Shown: positions 45,414 through 54,770 of the stretch, one piece after another
Layout of the letters: each line of letters starts with the position of its first letter
Numbering within the stretch: the first letter of the stretch is position 1
Source of the DNA: Coriobacteriia bacterium
GTDB taxonomy: Bacteria; Actinomycetota; Coriobacteriia; Coriobacteriales; UBA8131
Direction of reading: 5' to 3'
Length of the DNA stretch: 64,000 nt
Assembly: GCA_009776725.1 (NCBI GenBank)
Contig: WRNE01000005.1
Coordinates: 17,428 to 81,427 of the forward strand
Notes under the pieces: generated by a model
What the model saw: only the letters and a program-made list of their open reading frames with translations
Told to the model about the DNA's origin: nothing
Database searches by the model: none
Program-made: the position numbers and the translations under genes

Positions 45414-46556
45414 ATGGCAAACCAAGCTGAAGTATATTTTTCACCGATGCGGCTGGCAGAGGGGCAGACACTGGCCAGCAAGCTGGAAAAGCTCTGTCGC
45501 CGGGCTGGGATCGAGACGATTGACTTCGAGAGGCAGTTCGTGGCGATCAAGACCCACTTTGGGGAGGATGGCAACTTAGCCTACCTGAGGCCACAATACG
45601 CACGGGTCGTAGTCGACTTGATAAAAAGCCTGGGCGGCAGGCCTTACTTGACCGACTGCAGCACCCTTTACCCAGGCCGGCGCAAGGACGCCCTGGAGCA
45701 TATCGAACTTGCCTACGAGCATGGTTTTTCTCCCTTTTCCACAAATTGCCAGATAATCATCGGCGACGGCATCAACGGCAGCGACGAGCAACTAGTGCCT
45801 ATCCAGGGCGGGCAGTATGTGCAGGAGGCCAAGATCGGCCGGGCGATAATGGATGCCGACGTCTTCGTGTCGCTCAGCCACTTCAAAGGGCATATCGAGA
45901 CTGGCTTTGGCGGGGCACTGAAGAACACAGGGATGGGCTCCGGGTCGCGGGCGGGCAAACAGGAGATGCATGCCTCGACAGGGCCAAAGATCCGTGAGGA
46001 TGCCTGCAACAATTGCCAAAGGTGCGCCAAGGCCTGTGCCAGCGGGGCCATCAGCTACCCTGATCGCCACGCTCAGATCGATCCTGAGAAGTGTATCGAG
46101 TGCGGACACTGTATCACAGCCTGCAAGTACGATGCTATCGTCACCGGGTGGGACGAGGCGACCGGGCTTCTAAACGCCAAGATCGCCGAATACGCCAAAG
46201 CCGTGCTGGACGGGCGTCCGAGCTTCCATATCTCGCTGGCTATCGACATATCGCCGTTTTGCGACTGTTGGGCCGCAAACGACATGCCGATCGTCCCGGA
46301 TATCGGGTTCTTTGCCAGTTTCGACCCCCTGGCGCTTGACCAAGCCTGTGCCGACGCCGTCAATGCGATGCCTCCCAACGTCGGCAGCCTGCTGGACGAG
46401 GCGATGCAAAGGCACCGCGAGGGCCACGGGGCGGACTTAGGGCATGTCGACTATGCCAAAATACTTAGCCCGCACAGTGCCATGGACGAAGGCCTAAGCC
46501 ATGGGGAGAAGATCGGCCTAGGCACACGCGACTATAGGCTTATCGAGGTAGCCTAG
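45414..46556 (+). CDS. DUF362 protein with two 4Fe-4S ferredoxin motifs
   Basis: It is an iron-sulfur protein of 380 residues found widely in anaerobes; its reaction is unknown. The DUF362 domain includes IKTHFGEDGN, LTDCSTLYPGRR and HFKGHIETGFGGALKNTGMG. Then two cluster motifs follow: CNNCQRCAKAC and CIECGHCITAC (near residues 203-235). A second DUF362 part ends with FDPLALDQA. AAAGG lies 8 bases before ATG. It stands alone on the + strand between two - strand blocks. Confidence 0.85.
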   Translation: MANQAEVYFSPMRLAEGQTLASKLEKLCRRAGIETIDFERQFVAIKTHFGEDGNLAYLRPQYARVVVDLIKSLGGRPYLTDCSTLYPGRRKDALEHIELAYEHGFSPFSTNCQIIIGDGINGSDEQLVPIQGGQYVQEAKIGRAIMDADVFVSLSHFKGHIETGFGGALKNTGMGSGSRAGKQEMHASTGPKIREDACNNCQRCAKACASGAISYPDRHAQIDPEKCIECGHCITACKYDAIVTGWDEATGLLNAKIAEYAKAVLDGRPSFHISLAIDISPFCDCWAANDMPIVPDIGFFASFDPLALDQACADAVNAMPPNVGSLLDEAMQRHREGHGADLGHVDYAKILSPHSAMDEGLSHGEKIGLGTRDYRLIEVA

Positions 46557-46590
46557 CTTGTAAAGGCTTAAAGTGGGGCCAGGGCTTGTT

Positions 46591-48321
46591 CTAGACCTCG
46601 AGGATCAGCGGTATGACCATCGGGCGGCGACGGCTCCGTTCCCAAAGCACAGACGAGACCCGCTCCCGGAGCGCCCGTTTCAGCTGGCTGGAGTTCAAAC
46701 GCTGCTCTTTGGCCAGGCTGGTTGCGGTCTTCTCCACAATATTGATCAAGTCCTCCAAAAGCTCGTTGTCGTCGTTGCCGGAGACTCCACGCATGATGAT
46801 CTCGGGCTTGCCGACGGGGCGCCCGTCCCGGCTGCGGATTTGGCAGACTATGGTGACTATCCCGTCGGAGGCCAGGGTCTGGCGGTCTTTGAGCACGACT
46901 TGCGAGATGTCACCGACCGAGAGGCCGTCGACATAGACGATGCCGCTGTCGACCGGTTCGCCGCGGCTGAGCTTGCCCTGGGCCAGGTTCAGGCAGTCGC
47001 CGTTCTCCAAGACATAGATCTGGCTGCGCGGTATGCCGACGTCTTCGGCCAGCTTGGCGTGGGCCCGCAGGTGCCTGGTCTCGCCATGGATCGGCATGAA
47101 GCCCTTGGGCTTGGCCAGTACCATCATCAGCTTGAGCTCTTCTGGGCCGGCATGCCCCGAGACATGGACCAAGGCACGCTCCTTGTCGTAGACCTCGGCA
47201 CCGATTTTGGAGAGGGCGTTGACGACCCGGGTCACGGCCTTTTCGTTGCCGGGCACTGGGGAGGCGGAGATGATAACTGTGTCCCCGTCCTCGATCGGCA
47301 CCGTCCGGTGCTCGCCGGCAGCCATCCGTGCCAATGCCGAAAGCGGCTCTCCTTGGCTGCCAGTGCAAAGGATCACGATGTCAGCAGCGGGGATGTCTTT
47401 AGCGTCATAGGCGTCGATCAGGCTGCCTGGGGCAATGTCGAGGTAACCAAGCTTCTGGGCGATCTCGGTATTCGTGAGCATCGAGCGGCCGGTGACGGCA
47501 ATCTTCCGCCCAGCTGCTATGGCTGCGTCACAAACCTGTTGGATGCGGTGGATATGGCTGGAAAAAGCAGCGACTATCACACGTTTCGGTGCGTTTTTGA
47601 TGATCGAGTACAGCACTTTCCCGACTTCGGCCTCAGAGGCGGTGAACTGCTTGTTGATCGCGTTGGTAGAGTCGGAGAGCAGCAAGTCCACACCCTCGTC
47701 GGCAAAACGGGTAATGGCTGCAAAATCAGTCGTCACACCGTCAATGGGGGTCTGGTCGAGCTTGAAGTCGCCTGTATGCAAGACGTTGCCGGCAGGAGTC
47801 TGGATAAAGACCCCCAAGGCAGCAGGGATGGAGTGGTTGACGTTGAAGAACTCCAGCTCGAAGTCGCCGATACCGATGGATTGGCCGGCTACCACCTCGA
47901 CGAAAGGCGGGTTCTTGATATGGTGCTCTGCCAGCTTGCCTTCGATCAGCCCCAGCGTCAGCTTTGACCCGTAGATAGGCAGTTCGGGCAGGTCGAGGTC
48001 CTTTAACAGATAGGGCAAGGCCCCAGTATGGTCCTCGTGGCCATGGCTGATCACGATGCCTCGCAATTGCTGGGCATGCTCTAACAGATAAGTGTAGTCA
48101 GGCAGTATCAGATCCACACCTGGATGGTCGTCGTCGGGGAACATCAAGCCCGCATCGACCACGATCATGGCATTGTCATACTCAAAGACTGCCATGTTCT
48201 TGCCGATCCCGTCCAAGCCTCCCAGGGTGATGATCTTCAAGGCCTTCCTTGGGCTCGACCGGCGACCGGCATTTTGCCGGTCTTGGCTTCTTGGACTGTT
48301 ACTATTCTTGTTCGGCCCCAC
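46591..48321 (-). CDS. rnjA: Ribonuclease J
   Basis: RNase J is a 5'-3' exo- and endoribonuclease central to mRNA decay in Bacillota. The metallo-beta-lactamase core has SHGHEDHTGALPY and later VHVSGHAG, with the beta-CASP part between. Its 576 residues from the GTG are close to the family norm. The GTG at 48321 has no ribosome site. Eighteen codons further upstream an in-frame ATA (48375) lies 8 bases after a perfect AAGGAG, and the residues between are open. The true start may therefore be 48375, with an 18-residue Asn/Gln-rich extension. Confidence 0.94.
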   Translation of the reverse strand: MGPNKNSNSPRSQDRQNAGRRSSPRKALKIITLGGLDGIGKNMAVFEYDNAMIVVDAGLMFPDDDHPGVDLILPDYTYLLEHAQQLRGIVISHGHEDHTGALPYLLKDLDLPELPIYGSKLTLGLIEGKLAEHHIKNPPFVEVVAGQSIGIGDFELEFFNVNHSIPAALGVFIQTPAGNVLHTGDFKLDQTPIDGVTTDFAAITRFADEGVDLLLSDSTNAINKQFTASEAEVGKVLYSIIKNAPKRVIVAAFSSHIHRIQQVCDAAIAAGRKIAVTGRSMLTNTEIAQKLGYLDIAPGSLIDAYDAKDIPAADIVILCTGSQGEPLSALARMAAGEHRTVPIEDGDTVIISASPVPGNEKAVTRVVNALSKIGAEVYDKERALVHVSGHAGPEELKLMMVLAKPKGFMPIHGETRHLRAHAKLAEDVGIPRSQIYVLENGDCLNLAQGKLSRGEPVDSGIVYVDGLSVGDISQVVLKDRQTLASDGIVTIVCQIRSRDGRPVGKPEIIMRGVSGNDDNELLEDLINIVEKTATSLAKEQRLNSSQLKRALRERVSSVLWERSRRRPMVIPLILEV

Positions 48322-48383
48322 CTGCGCCGTCTTGTTGCGACTAGCCTGGCTTTTGTTGTTCGTGTTGGCTGCTATGTGTATGG

Positions 48384-48389
48384 CTCCTT
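48384..48389 (-). promoter_or_regulatory. Strong ribosome site before a possible ATA start of rnjA
   Basis: AAGGAG on the - strand lies 8 bases before an in-frame ATA and 62 bases before the first GTG. No ATG, GTG or TTG in the RNase J frame lies at a suitable distance from it. Confidence 0.55.
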
Positions 48390-48416
48390 CGTTTTAACGT
48401 TTGCTAGATGCGTCTT

Positions 48417-48457
48417 AAAAGTGGGAGAAACCCGTTTTTTTGATCTCCCCCACTTTT
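48417..48457 (-). terminator. Hairpin between dapA and rnjA
   Basis: AAAAGTGGGAGA pairs with TCTCCCCCACTTTT (two bulged C) across a 15-base loop containing a T-rich stretch. It begins 22 bases after the dapA stop. The A/T ends of the stem give it a terminator-like form in both directions. Confidence 0.6.
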
Positions 48458-48478
48458 AATCAATCGAGGTTTGGCGAC

Positions 48479-49372
48479 TTATAAGACCCCGACTTCCTTC
48501 ATTACCTTCTCGATGCCGGCAATTTGTGCCTCGGTCGCTTCGACCAGCGGCAGCCTGACGCCTCCGATGTCAAAGCCGGTTAGACGCAAGGCTGCTTTTA
48601 ACATGATCGGGTTGGTTGTCACAAAGAGCTCTTTCATCAAGGGCTGCAGCCTCATATGGGCGGCTAGGGCCTGCCCTACCTCACCTGCTGCCATATAGTC
48701 GATGATCTCCTTTAGGCGCTCTGGCGCCAGATTGCCAATAGTGGCTATGACGCCGTATCCGCCTAAAGCCATCAAGGGCAAGGTGATCTCGTCGTCTCCA
48801 GCGTAGACAACGAATCCTTCAGGTGCAAACTCGGCCATATCGGCGATCTGGTCGAGTTTTCCAGAAGCCTCTTTGACAGCCAAGATGTTCTCCACATCAT
48901 TGGCCAGGCGCAAGGTTGTAGCGGTATCCATATTGATCACGCTGCGGCTGGGAATGTTATACATAATGATAGGAATGTCTACAGCATTGGCAATAGCCTT
49001 GAAATGCTGGTAGAGGCCTTCTTGAGGCGGTTTGTTATAGTACGGGACGACGGCCATCAAGCCATCCACGCCCAGTGCAGCAGCCTCTTTGGCGAAATCG
49101 ACAGAGTCGGCAGTATCGTTGTTGCCGACATTGGCGATGACTGGGGCAGAGCCGTCCAAGGCATCCATTACCGCTTTGAAGAGGTCTAGCTTCTCTGTCC
49201 TGGTCAAGGTCGGGGACTCGCCGGTCGTCCCGCAGATTATCAGGCCGTCATTGCCGCGTTTCACTAAGTCTACAGCCAGTTCCTGGGCACGGTCCAAGTC
49301 TACTTCAAGGTCTGGGCCAAAAGGCGTGGCCATTGCCGTTAAAAAACGACCGAAAGGTGGTGTTCTTGTCAT
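48479..49372 (-). CDS. dapA: 4-hydroxy-tetrahydrodipicolinate synthase
   Basis: It condenses pyruvate with aspartate semialdehyde in the lysine/diaminopimelate pathway. It is a TIM-barrel aldolase with GTTGESPTLT, PYYNKPPQEG, the Schiff-base Lys in LAVKEASG and YNIPSR. ATG 49372 has GGAGG 5 bases upstream and is preferred over ATG 49384. It has 297 residues. It follows dapB, the next enzyme, on the same strand. Confidence 0.95.
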   Translation of the reverse strand: MTRTPPFGRFLTAMATPFGPDLEVDLDRAQELAVDLVKRGNDGLIICGTTGESPTLTRTEKLDLFKAVMDALDGSAPVIANVGNNDTADSVDFAKEAAALGVDGLMAVVPYYNKPPQEGLYQHFKAIANAVDIPIIMYNIPSRSVINMDTATTLRLANDVENILAVKEASGKLDQIADMAEFAPEGFVVYAGDDEITLPLMALGGYGVIATIGNLAPERLKEIIDYMAAGEVGQALAAHMRLQPLMKELFVTTNPIMLKAALRLTGFDIGGVRLPLVEATEAQIAGIEKVMKEVGVL

Positions 49373-49459
49373 GGTTTCCTCCATATTTTCGATGCCCTGA
49401 ACAGGTTTTTTTAAACTCCCTGTGTCAGGGGCATGTTATTAACTGCCTGTATTGCAGGC

Positions 49460-50257
49460 TTACAGGTCCAACAGCTCCTCTAGCCCGATGATCAAGCCAG
49501 AACGCTCTTCCACTGATCTTACTGCCAGCAGGATACCTGGCAGGTAAGCGCTTAAGTCGTTGTTGTCGTGAACGATGCGCAGTATCTCCCCAGGAGAGGC
49601 AAAGACGACTTCTTGGGAAGACACGAAGCCTGATGCCCGGACAGCATGTACGGGCACCCCGTCGACGTTGCCGCCCCGGGCTCCTTTGTACTCCAGCTCG
49701 CTTTCGGCCCCTGGGCTCTCAGAGCTTACTCCGGCTTCTTTGCGGATGGCAGCCATTTGCCGGGCTGTGGTGATCGCGGTGCCGCTTGGGGCATCGGCTT
49801 TGCCGTTATGGTGAAACTCGATCACTTCCACATCGGCAAAATAGGCAGCTGCCTGACGGGCGAAAGACATCATCAAGACGGCACCCAAAGTAAAATTAGG
49901 GGCGCAGAACAAGGTCGTGCCGGCAGGGGCCAGCTTATACAGCTCGGCATATGTCTCTGGAGAAGTGCCCGTCGTCCCGATCACACAGTTCACTCCATAC
50001 GGCAGGACTGTCCTAAGCGAGCCTTCTAAGGCTGCGGGAGCTGTAAAATCGACGTATACCGTAGGGTCGCTATTGTCCAAAGCCGTCTTCAAGTCGTTGA
50101 AAGCTGGGACGACCTTACCGGAGGGCAGAGTATGCGTGTCTTCATTAGAAGCAATATCGCACACCGCCACAACCTCGATTCCCTCAGCGGAGTCTAGTAC
50201 TGGTACCACAGTCCGGCCCATTCTCCCGAGATATCCATTAAAAATCACTTTCGTCAT
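49460..50257 (-). CDS. dapB: 4-hydroxy-tetrahydrodipicolinate reductase
   Basis: It reduces the DapA product with NAD(P)H to tetrahydrodipicolinate. The nucleotide-binding motif NGYLGRMG is at the N terminus. The active-site motif EFHHNGKADAPSGTA is present. ATG 50257 lies 9 bases after AGGAGG; the ATG at 50266 abuts that site and is unlikely. It has 265 residues. It forms a dapB-dapA operon. Confidence 0.95.
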   Translation of the reverse strand: MTKVIFNGYLGRMGRTVVPVLDSAEGIEVVAVCDIASNEDTHTLPSGKVVPAFNDLKTALDNSDPTVYVDFTAPAALEGSLRTVLPYGVNCVIGTTGTSPETYAELYKLAPAGTTLFCAPNFTLGAVLMMSFARQAAAYFADVEVIEFHHNGKADAPSGTAITTARQMAAIRKEAGVSSESPGAESELEYKGARGGNVDGVPVHAVRASGFVSSQEVVFASPGEILRIVHDNNDLSAYLPGILLAVRSVEERSGLIIGLEELLDL

Positions 50258-50338
50258 CGTGCTCATCCTCCTTCTTGTCTATTCCCAACTCTTTATATCC
50301 TAAGCAGCCAACAGTCGAATATAAGGGATCGTTTGCAC

Positions 50339-51598
50339 TTATCCCATTAAAGCTGCCAGCTCTGCTTGGAGCTCGTCTGTGGCGAAAGGCGATATCACCG
50401 CAACAGTCGGAGAAGGCGTCAGCAGCCTTTGTGAGACGCGTGTAATGTCGTCCAGACTGACTGCCCTCAGAAAATCAATCACCTCGTCCAAGCTATATAT
50501 CGGCAGGTCGTTGACTGCATTGGTGCCAAGCCTGATCATCCTCGCGGCTGTGGACTCTTGCGACAGCACAGTATGCCCGACCAAGTAGTCTTTCATGCGC
50601 TCGAGCTCAAGGGTGTCCATCCCCAAGCTAAGCATCTTTTTTATCTCATCGATGATGATCTCGATGACCTCTCTTAAGTTATCAGGGCGTGTACCGACAT
50701 AGATCACGAAGCTTCCCTCGCCGATATAAGACATTGACGTGGAATAGACTGCATAGGCCAGCCCGCGCTTCTCCCGAATTTCCTGGAAAAGCCGAGACGA
50801 CATACCGCCGCCCAGGGCTGTGTCGAGAAGCATTGTGGCAAACCGGTCTTCGTCGCCTAAGGGGATGCCCGGAGTCCCATAGATCAAGTTGGCCTGCTCG
50901 GTCTCTTTCTGCATCAGCTTGAAGGACTCTGGCTTGACAGGTGCGTCGTCACGGGCAGCACGCTCTCCGCCTGGGAGCGACCCGAGATAACGGTCTGTCA
51001 GGTCAAGCAAGGCTTGGTGGTCGACGTTGCCGCAGGCTACGACGATGCAGTTATCAGCATGATAATGTGCCTGGAGGTAGTTCAGGCAGTCGTCATGGAC
51101 GAAGCTGCCGACACTTTCGCGGGATCCGGCGATTTGGCGGCCTAGGCTGTGGCCAGGCAAGGCTGCCTCGCTGAACAGCTCAAAAATGTAGTCTTGGGGA
51201 TTGTCCTCAGAACGTGCTATCTCCTCGATCACTACCTCCCGCTCCGAGTCGATCTCGGATTGGGCGAACAAGGAGCCAGTAAGCATGTCGGCGATGATCT
51301 CAAACACCGGCTCAAGCTTGTCGTCGACTACCCGGGAGTAGTAGCAAGTGTATTCCTTTGACGTAAAAGCATTCTGCTCGGCTCCCAGCGACTCGAAGTC
51401 CTGGGCGATGGTCAAGGCGTCCCGTTTGGCTGTTCCTTTAAAAAACATATGCTCTAGAAAATGCGAGAGTCCATATTGGCCTGGCAGTTCGTCACGGGAA
51501 CCGACGCGAAACCAAACACCAATAGAAACCGAGCGCACGTTATCCATGCGCTCGGAGTAGACCCTGATGCCGTTATCTAGAGTGGATAACTGATACAA
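50339..51598 (-). CDS. M16-family zinc peptidase
   Basis: This is a processing-peptidase-like metalloprotease (insulinase family). The inverted zinc motif HFLEH is near residue 46 in LSHFLEHMFFKGT, with the downstream Glu region EREVVIEEI. The C-terminal half holds the second M16 domain with GGGMSSRLFQEIREKRGLAY. Its 419 residues are typical of the YmxG/PepF-like group in Bacillota. The TTG start has AGGAGG 5 bases upstream. Its substrate is unknown. Confidence 0.9.
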   Translation of the reverse strand: MYQLSTLDNGIRVYSERMDNVRSVSIGVWFRVGSRDELPGQYGLSHFLEHMFFKGTAKRDALTIAQDFESLGAEQNAFTSKEYTCYYSRVVDDKLEPVFEIIADMLTGSLFAQSEIDSEREVVIEEIARSEDNPQDYIFELFSEAALPGHSLGRQIAGSRESVGSFVHDDCLNYLQAHYHADNCIVVACGNVDHQALLDLTDRYLGSLPGGERAARDDAPVKPESFKLMQKETEQANLIYGTPGIPLGDEDRFATMLLDTALGGGMSSRLFQEIREKRGLAYAVYSTSMSYIGEGSFVIYVGTRPDNLREVIEIIIDEIKKMLSLGMDTLELERMKDYLVGHTVLSQESTAARMIRLGTNAVNDLPIYSLDEVIDFLRAVSLDDITRVSQRLLTPSPTVAVISPFATDELQAELAALMG

Positions 51599-51607
51599 GG
51601 GATCCTC

Positions 51608-52069
51608 CTATAACCAAGCCTTAGTGCCATAAACGTATATACGCTCGAAATCCTCCTGGGTCAGCATTACATACTGGACGGCCTCGATGGTACTGATGAC
51701 AGCCATCACCATCATGCCTAGTCCAGCCAACAAAGAGCCAGCGATTGCTACAATCAACATTATCATAGCCTCGTTCTTATACCCAAGATAGAACTTATGG
51801 ATCCCGAACATGCCAAGAAAGAAAGCCAGGGCAGCTGCCGCCCATTTGTCTTTATGCGCACTGCCCCAACCCTGGCGGACCGGGTAAGCATTCGGCATCT
51901 GGCCGTATGGTTGGCCAGGATAGCCGGTCTGACCTGGCGGTGCTTGGTATCCGCCCTGTCCTTGGGGCACTTGGTAGCCGCTTTGTCCCGGTTGGGACTG
52001 GTAGCCTGCTTGTTCGGGCGGGACCTCATAGCTCGGTTGCTGAGGCGGGGGGGTGTTCCCAGCATTCAT
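51608..52069 (-). CDS. TM2-domain membrane protein with Pro/Gln/Tyr repeats
   Basis: It is a protein of 153 residues. The first 65 are low complexity with four or five imperfect GYQ-x-P-x-GQ units. Then the TM2 domain has two helices (about 75-92 and 97-125) with ALAFFLGMFGIHKFYLGY, the family signature. Function is unknown. AAAGGAG lies 7 bases before ATG. It lies just upstream of the M16 peptidase on the same strand. Confidence 0.85.
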   Translation of the reverse strand: MNAGNTPPPQQPSYEVPPEQAGYQSQPGQSGYQVPQGQGGYQAPPGQTGYPGQPYGQMPNAYPVRQGWGSAHKDKWAAAALAFFLGMFGIHKFYLGYKNEAMIMLIVAIAGSLLAGLGMMVMAVISTIEAVQYVMLTQEDFERIYVYGTKAWL

Positions 52070-52167
52070 GCACGCACTCCTTTCGTGGTTTGGACACTGG
52101 AGAGATATTTGAAGACTAGTATACGCTATTTGCTGTTCAACAAAAGGTTAAGCTCTACAAAAAAGTA

Positions 52168-52839
52168 TTACTTTATAGCTCCGATGATTGCTAATGCGCT
52201 GGAAGTGCCTAAGCGGTTGGCACCGGCATCTAGCAAGGCAAACGCTGTCTCCCTGTCCCGAATGCCTCCGGCAGCTTTGATGCCCATCTGGTCGCCAACG
52301 GTAGCCCGCATCAGCCTGACGTCATCGACAGTTGCTCCTCCTGTGGAGAAGCCCGTGGACGTCTTGACATAGTCGGCCCCGCTGTCTAGGGCGGTCAGGC
52401 AGGCTTTAACCTTTTGGTCATGTGTCAACAGGCAGGTCTCCAGGATCACTTTCAAGGCTTTTTCGTTGGCATGAGCCAAGTCGACAACCGCTTTGACGTC
52501 TTCGGCCACTGCCTGCCAGTCGCCCTTTAAGGCAGCAGGGATATTTAAGACGTAGTCGATCTCGTCTGCACCGTCCGAGACGGCAGTGCGCATCTGTCGG
52601 AGGGTGTCTTTCAGGGCGAAGTCGCCAGTTGGAAAGTTCACCACGGTGACGACCTTGCATGCAACATTGGCTAATAGCCCGGCAGCATAACTGACGTATT
52701 CAGGAAAGACGCAGACACCGGCAAAGCGGAACCAAATGGCTCCTGTGCACAGTTCGTCGATATCAATCTCGCTTGCGTCATACCTTAGCAAGGTACTCTC
52801 GATGGAACCGGCCAGGTCATGGCTGAGGCTTGTGCTCAT
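52168..52839 (-). CDS. deoC: Deoxyribose-phosphate aldolase
   Basis: It cleaves 2-deoxyribose 5-phosphate to glyceraldehyde 3-phosphate and acetaldehyde in deoxynucleoside breakdown. The Schiff-base Lys is in YVKTSTGFSTGGAT; the second active Lys is in GIKAAGGIR. ATG 52839 is 5 bases from AGGAGG. It has 223 residues. It may work with the nucleoside importer encoded about 8 kb away (inference). Confidence 0.94.
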   Translation of the reverse strand: MSTSLSHDLAGSIESTLLRYDASEIDIDELCTGAIWFRFAGVCVFPEYVSYAAGLLANVACKVVTVVNFPTGDFALKDTLRQMRTAVSDGADEIDYVLNIPAALKGDWQAVAEDVKAVVDLAHANEKALKVILETCLLTHDQKVKACLTALDSGADYVKTSTGFSTGGATVDDVRLMRATVGDQMGIKAAGGIRDRETAFALLDAGANRLGTSSALAIIGAIK

Positions 52840-52884
52840 CAATGCCTCCTTGTTTTATCAAACATAAGGGCTCGTTCGACGTGC

Positions 52885-54678
52885 CTAGCCGCCGAACTCT
52901 TCAGGGGCACGCGGTGTGCTTGACATGGCGTCCTCCAAGTCTTGCGCACGGATGGCAGCACGGCGGATCTTGCCGTTGACAGTCTTTGGCAGCTCGTCCA
53001 GGTAACTGATAATGCGAGGGTACTTGTAGGGGGCTGTCTCTTTTTTGACAAAGTCCTTCAACTCTTCGCTCAGCTCGTCAGAGGCGACATAGCCCTCGTT
53101 TAAGACTACACTGGCCTTGACCACGAAGCCCCGGACCTCGTCAGGCACCCCGGTTACTGCGCACTCGCGTACTGCTGGGTGCTCGACTAGGACGCTTTCC
53201 ACCTCGAAGGGGCCAATCCTATAGCCGCTTGACTTGATCACGTCGTCGTTGCGCCCGACGTACCAGTAGTAGCCCTCCTCGTCGCGCCAAGCCAGGTCCC
53301 CGGAATGGTACCAGCCGTCATGTATCGCCTCGGTGGTCTTCTCCACATTACGGAAGTACTCCAGCATGATGCCTGGCGGATAGGGGCAAGCAGGGTCTCC
53401 CGTATCGATGCGCAGGCAGATCTCGCCAGTCTGTCCGGTGCTGCACTCGTTGCCGTCGGCGTCCAGTATCGCGATGTCATAAAGCGGCAGCGGCCTGCCC
53501 ATGGAGCCTGGCTTAGGCCTCATGCCCTTGATGTTGCATACGGTGACCGGCGTCTCGGTCTGGCCGAAGCCCTCGTAGATGTATAGGCCTGTCAGCTCGT
53601 ACCAACTGGCAAACAAGTCCGGGTTGAGTGCCTCGCCAGCGGTAACCGAGTGCTCGATCGAGCTGAGGTCGTAGCCGCTCACGTCCTCTGCCATGATCAT
53701 TCTATACATCGTCGGGGGCACGCAGAAGGTCGTCACGCGGTAGTGCTCTATGAGCCTGCAGATCTCGTCCACGTCAAAGCGGTCGTAATCGTAGGTCAGC
53801 ACACAGGCCTCCATCAGGAACTGCCCGTACAGCTTGCCCCAGACAGCTTTTCCCCAGCCGGTGTCGGCTATCGTGAAATGCAGCCCGCCATCGCTTCTCA
53901 CTTGCTGCCAATGCCGCGCCGTGCCTAGATGGGCCAGGGAGTAACTAGCGTCGTGGAGCACCATTTTCGGGTTGCCGGACGTGCCTGAGGAGAAGTACAT
54001 GATCATCGGGTCGGCAGCTTGCGTGTCGACGGGTGCAAAGTCGGCGCTAGATGCTCGGACGCCGGAGTTGAAATCGATCCAGCCCGACCGGTCGGCACCA
54101 AGCTGGCACAGGCCTTCAGGGCCGCTGAGCGCCGAGTCGTCGGCGACATCGCTACGTGCGCCTAAGCCGCCGCTGCCGCCATTGACCAGGATCCTGGTTT
54201 GAAGGCTGGGGCAGTCTGCCAGGCTGTTGTCGATGACTTCTGCTATGTCGCCAAGGTCGGTGCATATCACAGTCGTGATCTCTGCCGAGTTGACCCGGTA
54301 GGCCAAGTCGTGTTCTTTGAGCATGAAAGTCGCAGGCACAATGACTGCACCTAGCTTGTTCAAGGCGAGAGCAACGAACCAGAACTGGTAATGACGGCGC
54401 AGGATGACCAAGACTAGGTCCCCCTTCTTGATGCCGGCATCGGCTAGGAAGTTTGCCGTCTTGTCGCTCCAGTGCTTGAGATCGCCAAAGCTGAAGATGT
54501 GCTCTTCTCCCTCTGGATTGCACCAAACCATAGCGGGGCGGTCTGGCTCGGCTATAGCGATATCGTCGACAACGTCGTATGCGAAGTTATAGTTTTTTGG
54601 CCAATGCAGGCTGAACTGGGTGAGCAGCCCGTCATCGTCATAGGCCTCGTCAGTGTATCTTTTGAATATGTCGCGCAT
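52885..54678 (-). CDS. AMP-forming acyl-CoA synthetase
   Basis: It activates a carboxylic acid (acetate, medium-chain or aromatic) to its CoA thioester via an acyl-adenylate. The P-loop-like motif YFSSGTSGNPKMV, then YEGFGQTETPVT, YHSGDLAWRDEEGY, GYRIGPFEVES and the catalytic Lys in KTVNGKIRR are all present. Its 597 residues fit the medium-chain (MACS) subgroup, but the acid cannot be told from sequence. AAGGAGG lies 7 bases before ATG. It is co-directional with the XRE-cupin regulator, a frequent pair. Confidence 0.9.
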   Translation of the reverse strand: MRDIFKRYTDEAYDDDGLLTQFSLHWPKNYNFAYDVVDDIAIAEPDRPAMVWCNPEGEEHIFSFGDLKHWSDKTANFLADAGIKKGDLVLVILRRHYQFWFVALALNKLGAVIVPATFMLKEHDLAYRVNSAEITTVICTDLGDIAEVIDNSLADCPSLQTRILVNGGSGGLGARSDVADDSALSGPEGLCQLGADRSGWIDFNSGVRASSADFAPVDTQAADPMIMYFSSGTSGNPKMVLHDASYSLAHLGTARHWQQVRSDGGLHFTIADTGWGKAVWGKLYGQFLMEACVLTYDYDRFDVDEICRLIEHYRVTTFCVPPTMYRMIMAEDVSGYDLSSIEHSVTAGEALNPDLFASWYELTGLYIYEGFGQTETPVTVCNIKGMRPKPGSMGRPLPLYDIAILDADGNECSTGQTGEICLRIDTGDPACPYPPGIMLEYFRNVEKTTEAIHDGWYHSGDLAWRDEEGYYWYVGRNDDVIKSSGYRIGPFEVESVLVEHPAVRECAVTGVPDEVRGFVVKASVVLNEGYVASDELSEELKDFVKKETAPYKYPRIISYLDELPKTVNGKIRRAAIRAQDLEDAMSSTPRAPEEFGG

Positions 54679-54706
54679 TTTAAATCCTCCTTATTAATGT
54701 GGGCCT

Positions 54707-54770
54707 GTCCGGCCCGGACGCATCGTTTTTTTGAAGCTCGCGGCGCTTGAGGCATACAGCCCAAAGCGCC
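54707..54770 (-). promoter_or_regulatory. Palindromes between XRE-cupin gene and acyl-CoA synthetase gene
   Basis: GTCCGG-C-CCGGAC (54707-54719) is a perfect palindrome. GGCGCTT/AAGCGCC (54742-54770) is a 7-bp stem, with an inner GGC/GCC, that overlaps the regulator's stop. They could be an operator or mRNA hairpins that separate expression of the two genes. Confidence 0.4.

Noticed and set aside
46573..47967. A 464-codon open frame on the + strand
   Set aside because: It lies antisense to the well-conserved RNase J gene and shows no family motif; it is a by-product of GC-rich codon use.
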